A program made the translations under genes and the position numbers. Source: Thiothrix nivea DSM 5205 (GTDB lineage Bacteria > Pseudomonadota > Gammaproteobacteria > Thiotrichales > Thiotrichaceae). From it: 64,000 bases of DNA. Each line of letters opens with the position of its first letter. Position 1 is the first letter of the stretch. The notes under the pieces are model-generated. The model made no database searches and had not been told where the DNA came from. It saw nothing but the letters and a program-made list of their open reading frames with translations. This document shows, piece by piece, positions 16,308 through 24,260 of this stretch. The DNA lies in assembly GCF_000260135.1 (NCBI RefSeq), contig NZ_JH651384.1, forward strand, positions 2,607,693 to 2,671,692, written 5' to 3'.

Positions 16308-18431
16308 AAGCTGCAACAGCTTTTCCAGCACATCCCCCAGCTGCTCCACATCACGGATTTCCAACGTAAAATCCATCACCGCAAAACACGGGTCATGGGT
16401 TTCGCGGGTATGCAGGCTGTGGATATTGACCTTTTCTTTGTCCAGCAGATTGGTGATGTCGCGCAGCACCCCGGTCTTGTTGTAGGTGGAAACCGTAATA
16501 TCGGCAACATAAGCGGCGGAATGGGTTCCCCAGTCCACTTCCTCGATGATGCGTTCCGGGCGTTCGCGGCGCAGGTTGGCCAGGTCGGGGCAATCAGCGC
16601 GGTGAACAATCACCCCGCGCCCCTGCGACAGGTAGCCGATGATGGGGTCACCGTTGACCGGGTGGCAGCAGGTCGCTATCTGGGTATAAAGTTTTTGAAC
16701 CCCACGCACTTCCACGTCGTGGCTGGCCGCTTCCGGTGCGCGGGTGGTGCGCAGCTTGAATTCCGGCTCGTGTGAACGCAGCAGGAAGTTGCGGATCTGG
16801 GCGGGTGAAATCTCGTTCCTGCCCACCGCGATCAGCAGGTCACGCTCGCTGTTGCGGTTGAACTGGCGCGCCAGTTCAGCGTAATCCAGCTTGCGGAGGT
16901 TGAGCAGGTGGCGTTCCTTTTCCAGTAGGTGTTCGCCATCCTTGACGTTTTGTTCGTAGTTTTGCTGGCTGAACCATTGCTTCACCTTCTGCCGGGTGCT
17001 GCCGGATTTGATGAAACCCAGTTCCGGGTTAAGCCAGTCCTGGCGCGGGCGCTCTTCCCTGCCGACGATGATGTCCACCTGTTCGCCGTTGCTCAGCACA
17101 TGGTTGAGTGGCACGATGCTGCCGTTGACCTTGGCTCCCCGGCAGCGGTGGCCGACACTGGTATGGACGTGGTAGGCGAAATCCACCGGGGTGGAGCCTT
17201 TCGGCATGTCGATGATCCTGCCCTTGGGGGTGATCACGAACACCCGGTCGCTGAACACTTCAGTGCGGAAATCCTCCATCAGTTCGCTGTCACTGTCGTT
17301 GGCGTCCAGCAGGCGGCGCATGGAGTTGATGGCCTCGTTCATCGCCCGGTCTTGCTTGCCGCCCTCCTTGTAATGCCAGTGGGCGGCTACCCCGAGTTCG
17401 GCAAAACGGTGCATCTCACGGGTGCGGATCTGGATTTCCACATACTTGCCTTCCGGCCCTATCACCACGGTGTGGATGGACTGGTAGCCATTGGCTTTTT
17501 TGTTGCCGATGTAATCGTCGTATTCCTCGGGGATGTGCCACCATTTTTCGTGGGCGACATCCAGCGCGTGGTAACAGGTGGCAGTGTCCTCGACGATTAC
17601 CCGCACCGCCCGCAAATCGTACAGCTCCTCAATGCCGACGTGTTTGCGGCAGAGCTTTTTCCAGATGCTGTACAGGTGTTTGGGGCGGCCATACACCTCG
17701 GCGTTGATGTTGTTCCTGGCCAGCAAATCCCTGAGGATGTGGATGAAATCGGCAATGTACTGTTCACGCTCGATGCGCTTGCCCGCCAGTGACTTGGCGA
17801 TGGTTTTGTAGGTATCGGGGTGCAGGAAGCGGAACGACAGGTCTTCCAGTTCCCACTTGACCTGGCTGATGCCGAGCCGGTTGGCCAGCGGCGCGTACAA
17901 ATCCATGGTTTGGCGCGCCACGCAGCGGTGCAGTTCGGAAACGTCCGTGCGCGCCAGCAGGCGCAGGTATTGCAGGTTCCACGCCAGTTTCAGCAACACG
18001 GCGCGGATGTCCTTAATCATGGCCATCAGCATCCGGCGCAACTGCTCACCCTGTTCCTGGCGGGAAATGCTGGGGTCTGTGGTTTCCACGCAATCACGGA
18101 AACGTTGCAGGTTGCGGATGTCTTCGCACAAGCGCCGCACCGGCTGGCCGTAATACTGCTCAATGTCGTCCAGGCTCAGGGTGCCGTAAAAACGCCGGTC
18201 GCACAGCAAGGCGGCAAACAAGGTGGTCTGGTCAACATCCAGGTGGCGCAGGATTTCCGCCACGTCCAGGCTGCAAGGCTGCAAGGGGTCTTCCGGGGGC
18301 GGCAACTGCATGATGCTGCCAATGATCTGCCCAAGCAGGTAGTAGTCCCGCTCACTGTCAGAAACCCAGAAACGGTCGATCCATGCCTGGCGCGTCCGGG
18401 ATTCCGTATTGGTGGTATTGCTGTGTCGCAT
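16275..18431 (-). CDS. relA: RelA-type (p)ppGpp synthetase
   Basis: A 718-residue RelA/SpoT homologue: pseudo-hydrolase domain (residues ~50-200), synthetase domain (~230-370; YDLRAVRVIVED, YDDYIGNKKANGYQSIHTVV, VEIQIRTREMHRFAELGVAA), TGS domain (~405-465; ITPKGRIIDMPKGSTPVDFA), and C-terminal zinc-finger-like and ACT domains (TCCHPVNGDPIIGY, DITVSTYNKTGVLRDI). The N-terminal domain lacks the HDxxED hydrolase motif, so this is the monofunctional ribosome-associated RelA that makes (p)ppGpp on amino-acid starvation, not SpoT. Full length. Confidence 0.95.
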   Translation of the reverse strand: MRHSNTTNTESRTRQAWIDRFWVSDSERDYYLLGQIIGSIMQLPPPEDPLQPCSLDVAEILRHLDVDQTTLFAALLCDRRFYGTLSLDDIEQYYGQPVRRLCEDIRNLQRFRDCVETTDPSISRQEQGEQLRRMLMAMIKDIRAVLLKLAWNLQYLRLLARTDVSELHRCVARQTMDLYAPLANRLGISQVKWELEDLSFRFLHPDTYKTIAKSLAGKRIEREQYIADFIHILRDLLARNNINAEVYGRPKHLYSIWKKLCRKHVGIEELYDLRAVRVIVEDTATCYHALDVAHEKWWHIPEEYDDYIGNKKANGYQSIHTVVIGPEGKYVEIQIRTREMHRFAELGVAAHWHYKEGGKQDRAMNEAINSMRRLLDANDSDSELMEDFRTEVFSDRVFVITPKGRIIDMPKGSTPVDFAYHVHTSVGHRCRGAKVNGSIVPLNHVLSNGEQVDIIVGREERPRQDWLNPELGFIKSGSTRQKVKQWFSQQNYEQNVKDGEHLLEKERHLLNLRKLDYAELARQFNRNSERDLLIAVGRNEISPAQIRNFLLRSHEPEFKLRTTRAPEAASHDVEVRGVQKLYTQIATCCHPVNGDPIIGYLSQGRGVIVHRADCPDLANLRRERPERIIEEVDWGTHSAAYVADITVSTYNKTGVLRDITNLLDKEKVNIHSLHTRETHDPCFAVMDFTLEIRDVEQLGDVLEKLLQLSSVLDAQRKG

Positions 18432-18468
18432 GTCGGCAAGGCTTCCTCTTTGCCCTAATCGTTATTAT

Positions 18469-19152
18469 TTATAGCGTTGTAATGGCGGCTTCCAGTTGGG
18501 CAAGATCGTCAATGATGGCATCCGGCTCTTGCCCTCCTGGCCATTCCATGCGCCCGGGATTGAACCAGACAGTACGCCATCCGGCGTCTGCTGCCCCCTG
18601 TATATCCCTGACCGGGTCATCGCCCACGTAAACCGCTTGCTCGGGCAGGATGTTTACCTTCGCCAGCGCTTGCCGGAAAATTTCCGGGTGCGGCTTGGCG
18701 ACCCCCGCTTCGGCGGCGCTGTGGGCAAACTGGAACAAATGCCCAACCCCGATATGGTGGACGCTGGCGTTGCCGTTGCTGATGACCCCCAGCTGGTAAC
18801 GCCCTGCTAATGATTGTAGCACGTTCAGCGCGCCGTCAAAAAAACTGACCTCATTGCGCGCCAGCCAGAAAACCTCAAACCCCGCCTCCACCAGCGTGGG
18901 GGGGTATTGGTGCTCATCCGCCAGTTCCGCCAGCCAGTCTTTTCGCAAACGGGTAAGATTATAGTGTAATTCAGGGTATTGCTGCATGTAGTTAATGCGT
19001 TTCCGGATAAGTTCTGCGGGTGTGTGCCGTTCCGTGATGCGCGGGTAATGGTTTTCCAGCCAGGCATAGAAACGCTGTTCGGCACGCTCGATCACCGGCT
19101 TGCAAGCCCACAGGGTGTCGTCAAGGTCAAAAGCAATACAACGTATGGTCAT
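18469..19152 (-). CDS. HAD superfamily hydrolase (phosphatase-like)
   Basis: A 227-residue HAD hydrolase. Motif I is CIAFDLDDTLWA (nucleophile Asp), motif II LGVISNGNAS, and motif III/IV the region around KPHPEIFRQAL and VYVGDDPVRDIQGAADAGWR. The helical cap lies between motifs I and II. Resembles the YigB/FMN-phosphatase-like subgroup; the substrate cannot be told from sequence. I chose ATG 19152; another at 19164 is possible. It is divergent from the secreted hydrolase gene across a palindrome. Confidence 0.9.
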   Translation of the reverse strand: MTIRCIAFDLDDTLWACKPVIERAEQRFYAWLENHYPRITERHTPAELIRKRINYMQQYPELHYNLTRLRKDWLAELADEHQYPPTLVEAGFEVFWLARNEVSFFDGALNVLQSLAGRYQLGVISNGNASVHHIGVGHLFQFAHSAAEAGVAKPHPEIFRQALAKVNILPEQAVYVGDDPVRDIQGAADAGWRTVWFNPGRMEWPGGQEPDAIIDDLAQLEAAITTL

Positions 19153-19179
19153 GATGAAACTCAATATTTGCAGTAGAAT

Positions 19180-19205
19180 GCTATATTAGCATTTGCTAAA
19201 ATAGC
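19180..19205. promoter_or_regulatory. 26-bp palindrome between divergent genes (candidate operator)
   Basis: GCTATATTAGCA and TGCTAAAATAGC are inverted with 11 of 12 positions matching and a 2-bp centre. The site lies 28 bp from the HAD gene start and 24 bp from the hydrolase start, where it could overlap both promoters. There is no T-run, so it is not a terminator. The regulator is unknown. Confidence 0.55.
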
Positions 19206-19228
19206 CTAAATACAAAACGGAGGTTTAC

Positions 19229-20038
19229 ATGAAAATCCGTCACCTGATCATGCTGGCCATTGGCCTGCTGGTATTCCCCGTTTCGCTGTGGGCTAAAACT
19301 GCGGTCTTGATCCACGGTTTTCAAGGCGGGGGCATCCTGTGGCGTACAGAGGGCGTGACCCCTGTATTGCAACAAAACGGCTGGGTGGATGGCGGCAATT
19401 TCATCCCCTCCCCGCAAGGCCCATACAACCCGGCTAATCCGAGTGGCAGGCCGGAACGGATATTTTATACCCTGGAACTGCCCTCACGCGCGCCCGTCAT
19501 GGTGCAGGCCAGACTGCTGGACGCTTACCTGCAACGCATTTACGCCCTGCGTCAGGAACCGCTGACCCTGGTGGGGCATTCGGCGGGCGGGTTGGTGGCG
19601 CGTGGCTGGCTGGTCAGTTCCAGCAGCGTTCCGGTCAACACGCTGGTCACGATTGCCACCCCCAATGTCGGCACACCGGCGGCGGATATGGCCTGTCTGG
19701 CCAATGATACGCCGATGGCAATGTTCGCAGGCATGTTTATGGGGCTGGCCAAGTGGACTGACGATGCCGAAGACCTGTACGAGGACATGCGCACGGAAAA
19801 GCCGGGGCGTTTCCTTTACTGGCTGAACCACCAGCCACATCCGGCCATCCGCTATGTGTCGATTGTACGCAAGCAGCAGATGCGCCCGGACAAATACGAT
19901 TTTGTGGTACCTGATTCCAGCCAGAACATGAACAACGTGTTTGCCCTGCGCGGGCAATCGGAATACTGGGAGGTGGAAGGCTCCCATTTCCTCGGCATTC
20001 CTGATGGCTACGCGCTGGCGATGGCTTTGTCGAAGTAA
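19229..20038 (+). CDS. Secreted alpha/beta hydrolase (lipase/PGAP1-like)
   Basis: A 269-residue protein with a signal peptide (MKIRHLIMLAIGLLVFPVSLWA). The alpha/beta-hydrolase core has the oxyanion region TAVLIHGFQGGG and the nucleophile elbow LVGHSAGGLVARGW (Ser in GHSAG); VTIATPNVGTPAADMACL follows. A C-terminal His (GSHFLGIPDGYA) likely completes the triad. Substrate unknown; a periplasmic lipase or esterase role is inferred. A GGAGG ribosome-binding site precedes the ATG. Confidence 0.88.
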   Translation: MKIRHLIMLAIGLLVFPVSLWAKTAVLIHGFQGGGILWRTEGVTPVLQQNGWVDGGNFIPSPQGPYNPANPSGRPERIFYTLELPSRAPVMVQARLLDAYLQRIYALRQEPLTLVGHSAGGLVARGWLVSSSSVPVNTLVTIATPNVGTPAADMACLANDTPMAMFAGMFMGLAKWTDDAEDLYEDMRTEKPGRFLYWLNHQPHPAIRYVSIVRKQQMRPDKYDFVVPDSSQNMNNVFALRGQSEYWEVEGSHFLGIPDGYALAMALSK

Positions 20039-20064
20039 GGTTTGAACCAAGATTCAGACACGCT

Positions 20065-20661
20065 TTATAACCAGCGCCGGATCGCCGCCGCCAGTTCTGC
20101 TGGTGGAACCGCGTGTTGCACCTGCTCACGCACTTGGCCTTCCCGGTCGATCACGTAAAGGATGGCGGAATGGTCAATGGTGTAAGCCATGGCGGAACCG
20201 GGCACTTCCACCTTGCGGTAGAAAGCGCCGTAGCGGCGGGTAATTTTCTGTAATTCCGGTTGCGTGCCGCTCAGCCCCGTCATGTTGGGGTGGAAATAAT
20301 TCACGTAACGCTGGATGTGTTCCAGCGTGTCACGTTCTGGGTCAACCGAGACAAACAAGCCTTGCACCTGCTGGACTTCCGCCGGCGCCAACTGCGCCAG
20401 CGCCGCTTTCAGGGTGGCCATGGAGGTGGGGCAAATGTCCGGGCAGGCAGTGTAGCCAAAATAAAGCACCACCACCTTGCCACGAAAATCCGCCAAGCTT
20501 GCCGGCCCGTTGACGGATTGCAGGGTGAAATCCCCCCCGGCAGGCAGGGGCAATACAGCCTGATTGGCGGGTTGCCCAGGGTTGATCAAGTCACTGGCCA
20601 GCCAGGCCGCGCCAACGCCCAATGTTGCTGCCAACAGCACTCCCGCAGTTTGTTTCCACAT
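20065..20661 (-). CDS. SCO1/SenC family copper chaperone
   Basis: A 198-residue membrane-anchored thioredoxin-fold protein. The N-terminal anchor (TAGVLLAATLGVGAAWLA) is followed by the copper site ACPDICP (Cys73, Cys77) and the distal ligand His164 in YTIDHSAILYVI. SCO proteins deliver copper to the CuA site of cytochrome oxidase or act as thiol redox proteins. No oxidase genes are in the window. It converges on the hydrolase gene with 26 bp between stops. Confidence 0.94.
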   Translation of the reverse strand: MWKQTAGVLLAATLGVGAAWLASDLINPGQPANQAVLPLPAGGDFTLQSVNGPASLADFRGKVVVLYFGYTACPDICPTSMATLKAALAQLAPAEVQQVQGLFVSVDPERDTLEHIQRYVNYFHPNMTGLSGTQPELQKITRRYGAFYRKVEVPGSAMAYTIDHSAILYVIDREGQVREQVQHAVPPAELAAAIRRWL

Positions 20662-20787
20662 AAGCCTCTACTCAATGGGTCATTAATGGTGTTAAGATAA
20701 CTTTGTTGACAGGGGTATCGCCTTGAAAAATAGCAAGCAGGATAATATTAAAATCAACGTCCTGCCGTTAGAATAAACTATCAGCGT

Positions 20788-21666
20788 ATGACAACCATGC
20801 ATGTATTGCCCATGAACCTGGCGGATGAGCCATTAGCCAAAACCTTTCCGGTTGCAGCCTTGTTGCACCTGTTGCTGATTTTTGGCATCGGCTTCATGCC
20901 GCAAACTGACCCTTCCCGCTATCTTGCGCCGGTGCTGGACATTACCCTCGTCCAGACCCATGCTGAGGAGACGCCTGATGTGGTGGATTTCATTGCCCAG
21001 GCCAACCAGCAGGCCAGCGGCAGCAGCGACGAAAAAAACCGCCCGCAAAGCCCACTGGCCTCGCTGTTGCCGATCGAAACCAGCGGGGAATCGCCAGTGC
21101 AGTCGGAAGCCACCTCGCCGGATACACCACTCAAGCTGAACCCTCAAGTCCTCACCACCAAGGGCGAAACCTTCAAGCATGTCGACAAGACGCCCGAGCA
21201 GCAGGATGAAGAGGATGTGCCGGTAGCCGAAGAGCGCACCGACGCCACCGAGGAAATCGCCCAGCTGCTGGCGGAAATGGATGAGGACGAAGCCCGTTAC
21301 GCCCGCCGCCCGCGCATCCACTTCATTGACGCCGTGAGCGCCAAAAGTGCGGTGGAAGCCGAATACATCGACGCCTGGGTGAAAAAAATCGAGCGCATCG
21401 GCAACATCAATTTCCCTGAGGAAGCCATTGCCCGCAACCTCAGCGGCAAGCTGATCCTCAACACCACGCTGGATCACAGCGGCCATGTCGTAGATGCGCA
21501 AATTAGTCTATCATCAGGTTATGGCGTGCTGGACAAGGCAGCGCTGCGCATTGTCAAACTCGCAGGGCCTTACCCCGCGCTGCCGGAGGAGATCCGCCGC
21601 AAGTGGGATCAACTGAACATTACCCGCACCTGGATTTTCCACAGCGGAACCCTCAACACCCAATAG
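20788..21666 (+). CDS. tonB: TonB family energy transducer
   Basis: A 292-residue TonB-like protein with one N-terminal membrane anchor (FPVAALLHLLLIFGIGF), a long acidic periplasmic linker with little of the usual Pro-Lys repeat, and a C-terminal TonB domain (INFPEEAIARNLSGKLILNT, SSGYGVLDKAALRIVKLAGP, then WIFHS). Couples the proton motive force to outer-membrane transporters. No exbBD adjacent. First gene of a run with yqgE, ruvX and pyrR, an arrangement often seen in gammaproteobacteria. Confidence 0.9.
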   Translation: MTTMHVLPMNLADEPLAKTFPVAALLHLLLIFGIGFMPQTDPSRYLAPVLDITLVQTHAEETPDVVDFIAQANQQASGSSDEKNRPQSPLASLLPIETSGESPVQSEATSPDTPLKLNPQVLTTKGETFKHVDKTPEQQDEEDVPVAEERTDATEEIAQLLAEMDEDEARYARRPRIHFIDAVSAKSAVEAEYIDAWVKKIERIGNINFPEEAIARNLSGKLILNTTLDHSGHVVDAQISLSSGYGVLDKAALRIVKLAGPYPALPEEIRRKWDQLNITRTWIFHSGTLNTQ

Positions 21667-21689
21667 CCTGAGTACAAGCTGGTAACGCC

Positions 21690-22256
21690 GTGACCCAAGA
21701 CATCCTCAACCTGCGCAACCATCTGCTGATCGCCATGCCCAGCATGGGCGACCCGAACTTCGACCATACCGTCAGCTTGGTCTGCCAGCATGACGAGTTT
21801 GGCGCGTTTGGCGTCACCATTAACCGCCCGCTGGATATGACCGTGGGCGAGCTGTTTGAGCAACTCGACATCATTGTCGACAACCCGCATGTGGCCGGGC
21901 AGGCAGCGTTGAGTGGCGGGCCGGTGCAGGCTGAGCAGGGTTTCGTGCTGCACGACGGTGGGCGTAACTGGGATAGTACCCTGCGCATTAGCGACGATCT
22001 GGCACTGACCTCCTCACGCGACATCCTGCAAGACATCGCGGATGGCAATGGGCCGCGCCATTTCCTGCTGGTACTGGGCTGCGCGGGCTGGAGCCCTGGC
22101 CAGCTGGAACATGAGATCAAGGAAAACACTTGGCTGACCTGCCCCTCTGTCACGCCGATCCTGTTCGACATGCCTTACGCCGAGCGTTGGCGGGGCGCTG
22201 CCATGACCCTCGGCATTGATGTCAACCTGCTGGGAATTGCAGCAGGCCACGCATGA
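21690..22256 (+). CDS. YqgE/AlgH family protein
   Basis: A 188-residue UPF0301 (YqgE/AlgH) protein starting at GTG 21690. Signature segments are LLIAMPSMGDPNFDHTVSLV, GAFGVTINRPLDMTVGELFE, LSGGPVQAEQGFVLH and LVLGCAGWSPGQLEHEIKEN. The biochemical function is unsettled. Its stop overlaps the ruvX start, and the YqgE-RuvX pairing is conserved across proteobacteria. Confidence 0.94.
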   Translation: MTQDILNLRNHLLIAMPSMGDPNFDHTVSLVCQHDEFGAFGVTINRPLDMTVGELFEQLDIIVDNPHVAGQAALSGGPVQAEQGFVLHDGGRNWDSTLRISDDLALTSSRDILQDIADGNGPRHFLLVLGCAGWSPGQLEHEIKENTWLTCPSVTPILFDMPYAERWRGAAMTLGIDVNLLGIAAGHA

Positions 22257-22702
22257 GTAGCCTGACTGTTTTAGGGTTCGACTACGGCAAGGCGCGTATT
22301 GGCGTTGCGGTCATCAACACGCTGGCTGGCGTGGCCACCCCGCAGTCAACTATACAGGCACGCGATGGAACGCCGGATTGGGATGCCATCAGCCGCTGTC
22401 TTCAAGAGTGGAAACCCGCTCGTCTGGTGGTGGGGATGCCGCGCAAACTGGATGGTTCCGACAGCGCCATGCAGGAACCCATTGAACGCTTTATCCGCCA
22501 ACTGCAAGGCCGTTACAACCTGCCGGTGGATGTGGTCAACGAACAACTTTCATCCCGCGAAGCCGAACAACGCCTCAAATTGGCACGGCAAGCGGGCCGC
22601 AAGCGCAAGATAAGCAAACAAGAGATCGACCAGATGGCCGCCGCCATCATTCTCGAAAGCTGGATGCAGGAATATGCCCATGGACAACAAGAACTACTAT
22701 AA
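22253..22702 (+). CDS. ruvX: Putative pre-16S rRNA nuclease / Holliday junction resolvase-like YqgF
   Basis: A 149-residue RNase H-fold protein. Visible motifs: VLGFDYGKARIGVAV (catalytic Asp), LVVGMPRKLDGSDSAMQEPI, VVNEQLSSREAEQRLKL (Glu) and the final DQMAAAIILESWM with its Asp. It processes the 5' end of 16S rRNA in Escherichia coli. It overlaps yqgE by 4 bp and pyrR by 23 bp. Confidence 0.95.
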   Translation: MSSLTVLGFDYGKARIGVAVINTLAGVATPQSTIQARDGTPDWDAISRCLQEWKPARLVVGMPRKLDGSDSAMQEPIERFIRQLQGRYNLPVDVVNEQLSSREAEQRLKLARQAGRKRKISKQEIDQMAAAIILESWMQEYAHGQQELL

Positions 22703-23192
22703 TGTCAACGACTTGATCAGCCAACTTGAGCAGCAAACTCGCCAATGGATGCAGGACAAGGGCATTACCGAGCCGGTTATGGTCGGTATCCATACCTCTG
22801 GCGTGTGGATCGCGCAGGAGCTGCACAAACGCCTGCAACTGCCGGAGCCATTGGGCGAATTAAACGCCACTTTTTACCGTGATGATTTTGACCAGGTTGG
22901 CTTGCACCACCAAAACAAACCCTCCCATCTGCCGTTTGACATCAGGGGGCGTCATGTCCTGCTGGTAGATGATGTCATCTATACGGGGCGCACCATACGT
23001 GGTGCCATGAACGAACTGTTCGACTTTGGCCGCCCGGCTAGCATTACCTTGCTGGTGCTGATTGCACGTGGTGGGCGTGAGCTGCCTATTGAACCGCAAG
23101 TAGCTGTCCTGCACGAAGAGCCCGGCCCTGGGTTCCGCTATGAGCTTTCCGGCCCTGAACTCCTCACCCTGACACTGATGGCGCAGGCATAG
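22680..23192 (+). CDS. pyrR: PyrR bifunctional regulator / uracil phosphoribosyltransferase
   Basis: A 170-residue PRTase. The PRPP loop is HVLLVDDVIYTGRTIRGAMN; an N-terminal GIHTSGVWIAQELHKRL loop and the C-terminal hood are present. It makes UMP from uracil and PRPP, and in Gram-positives it also binds pyr mRNA; here regulation is not shown. I prefer ATG 22680, with AGGA 8 nt upstream, over ATG 22674. The usual partner pyrB does not follow; the next gene is a porin after 212 bp. Confidence 0.93.
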   Translation: MDNKNYYNVNDLISQLEQQTRQWMQDKGITEPVMVGIHTSGVWIAQELHKRLQLPEPLGELNATFYRDDFDQVGLHHQNKPSHLPFDIRGRHVLLVDDVIYTGRTIRGAMNELFDFGRPASITLLVLIARGGRELPIEPQVAVLHEEPGPGFRYELSGPELLTLTLMAQA

Positions 23193-23219
23193 CGGCCATA
23201 CCTGATGCTGTTCAGGGAA

Positions 23220-23278
23220 GGCATTCAAATGGTGCTTTTCCCTTATCATCTATGGGGCTTTCGCCTTTTTATGGTGCA
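23220..23278 (+). promoter_or_regulatory. Two NtrC-like sites upstream of the first porin
   Basis: Two copies of the strong half-site ATGGTGC sit 40 bp apart. GGCATTCAAATGGTGCT (23220-23236) matches the TGCACCAACATGGTGCA consensus at 11 of 17 positions. TCGCCTTTTTATGGTGCA (23261-23278) has a good right half only. They lie 20-78 bp upstream of a sigma-54 -24 box, a normal enhancer distance. Confidence 0.6.
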
Positions 23279-23297
23279 CTGTCGTCTATCGTCAGGT

Positions 23298-23314
23298 TTG
23301 GCACGTCTATTGCT
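23298..23314 (+). promoter_or_regulatory. Sigma-54 promoter of the first TorF porin
   Basis: TTGGCACG-TCTA-TTGCT matches the -24/-12 consensus at every defined position (GG and GC 10 bp apart). It lies 91 bp before the porin ATG, so the transcript should have a leader of roughly 80 nt. Confidence 0.88.
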
Positions 23315-23404
23315 ACAACTAATCCGACTCTAACCGGGCTTTCGCCAGCCCGTTTAGCCCGTTTAGTACGTTTTATCAATTGTTAGCGAATATAGAGGTG
23401 TCAT

Positions 23405-24052
23405 ATGCACAAGACCAATAAGATCCTTGCCAGCAGCCTTGCGACTGCTTTGTTCATGGCTCTGGCTGCTCCAGCCGTTCATGCCGAGGCAAAAGTGTCT
23501 GCTTCCGCTGCCGTTTCCAATATGTACCTGTGGCGTGGTTACAACCTCGGCGATGGTGACGCGGCCGTTTCAGCTGACTTGAAAGTGTCTGGTGACTCGG
23601 GCGCATACGCGGGTATCTGGGGTTCTTCCGGGGATGCGGCCAACGGGACTGAATACGATTTGTATGCGGGTTACGGCAAGCAAGTTGGCGACCTGACGCT
23701 GGACGCCAGCCTGTGGACGTATGCTTACCCCGAGTCTGGCACTTCACCGGGCGAACTGGCTGATCTGGTGCTGTCTGTTGGCTATGGCCCGGTCACAGGT
23801 ACTTTGTACGAAGCCATCGAGGGCGACGATGACAACGAATACCGTTACTACACCCTGGGCTACAAAAAGGACAAGTTTTCTGCGCTTTATGGCCAGCACG
23901 ACTATGAAACCGGCGACAACCCAGGCCATATCCAGCTGGGCTACCAATACAACGACAACCTGAGCTTCGCCGTCAGCAAGTTCGTCAAGGATACCGACGC
24001 GGTGGAAGACGATGCGCTGTTCCAGGCGACCTACAGCCTGGACATCAAGTAA
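23405..24052 (+). CDS. TorF family putative porin (copy 1)
   Basis: A 215-residue outer-membrane protein with signal peptide (ATALFMALAAPAVHA). The mature start KVSASAAVSNMYLWRGYNLG carries the TorF/TIGR02001 signature (N-Y-x-W-R-G type), followed by alternating amphipathic beta strands (ADLKVSGDSGAYAGIWGS, YDLYAGYGKQVGDLTLDASL) and a C-terminal strand ATYSLDIK. Likely an 8-12-strand beta barrel. The perfect sigma-54 promoter and position before urtABCDE suggest it passes urea or another nitrogen source through the outer membrane. That role is inference. Confidence 0.87.
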   Translation: MHKTNKILASSLATALFMALAAPAVHAEAKVSASAAVSNMYLWRGYNLGDGDAAVSADLKVSGDSGAYAGIWGSSGDAANGTEYDLYAGYGKQVGDLTLDASLWTYAYPESGTSPGELADLVLSVGYGPVTGTLYEAIEGDDDNEYRYYTLGYKKDKFSALYGQHDYETGDNPGHIQLGYQYNDNLSFAVSKFVKDTDAVEDDALFQATYSLDIK

Positions 24053-24156
24053 TCGACACATGACAGCGGGCGGGGCGCTTTGCGTTGCCCGCCTGCTTTC
24101 CCCTCGGTAGCAGTGTGTTCCGTTTTTCCCTATTGTGGTTCATTTGCAACAATTTT

Positions 24157-24173
24157 TGCGCCCATATGGTGCG
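24157..24173 (+). promoter_or_regulatory. NtrC binding site upstream of urtA
   Basis: TGCGCCCATATGGTGCG is a near-perfect dyad and matches the NtrC consensus TGCACCAACATGGTGCA closely (right half TGGTGC exact). It ends 20 bp upstream of the -24 element at 24193. Confidence 0.72.
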
Positions 24174-24192
24174 AAAACGCAACAACCCAATG

Positions 24193-24209
24193 TTGGCATG
24201 AATCCTGCT
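24193..24209 (+). promoter_or_regulatory. Sigma-54 promoter of urtABCDE
   Basis: TTGGCATG-AATC-CTGCT has the invariant GG and GC 10 bp apart and two changes from consensus (T in -24, C in -12). It lies 52 bp before the urtA ATG. The same hexanucleotide variants recur at 53789-53805 before ureE. Confidence 0.8.
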
Positions 24210-24260
24210 CCCTCTCTGGCGATTTAACATCCCATTCCATAACTTCAAGGAGCAATCCGA

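Noticed and set aside
16275-18431. Bifunctional SpoT hydrolase-synthetase
   Set aside because: The HDxxED hydrolase motif is absent; the protein fits monofunctional RelA.
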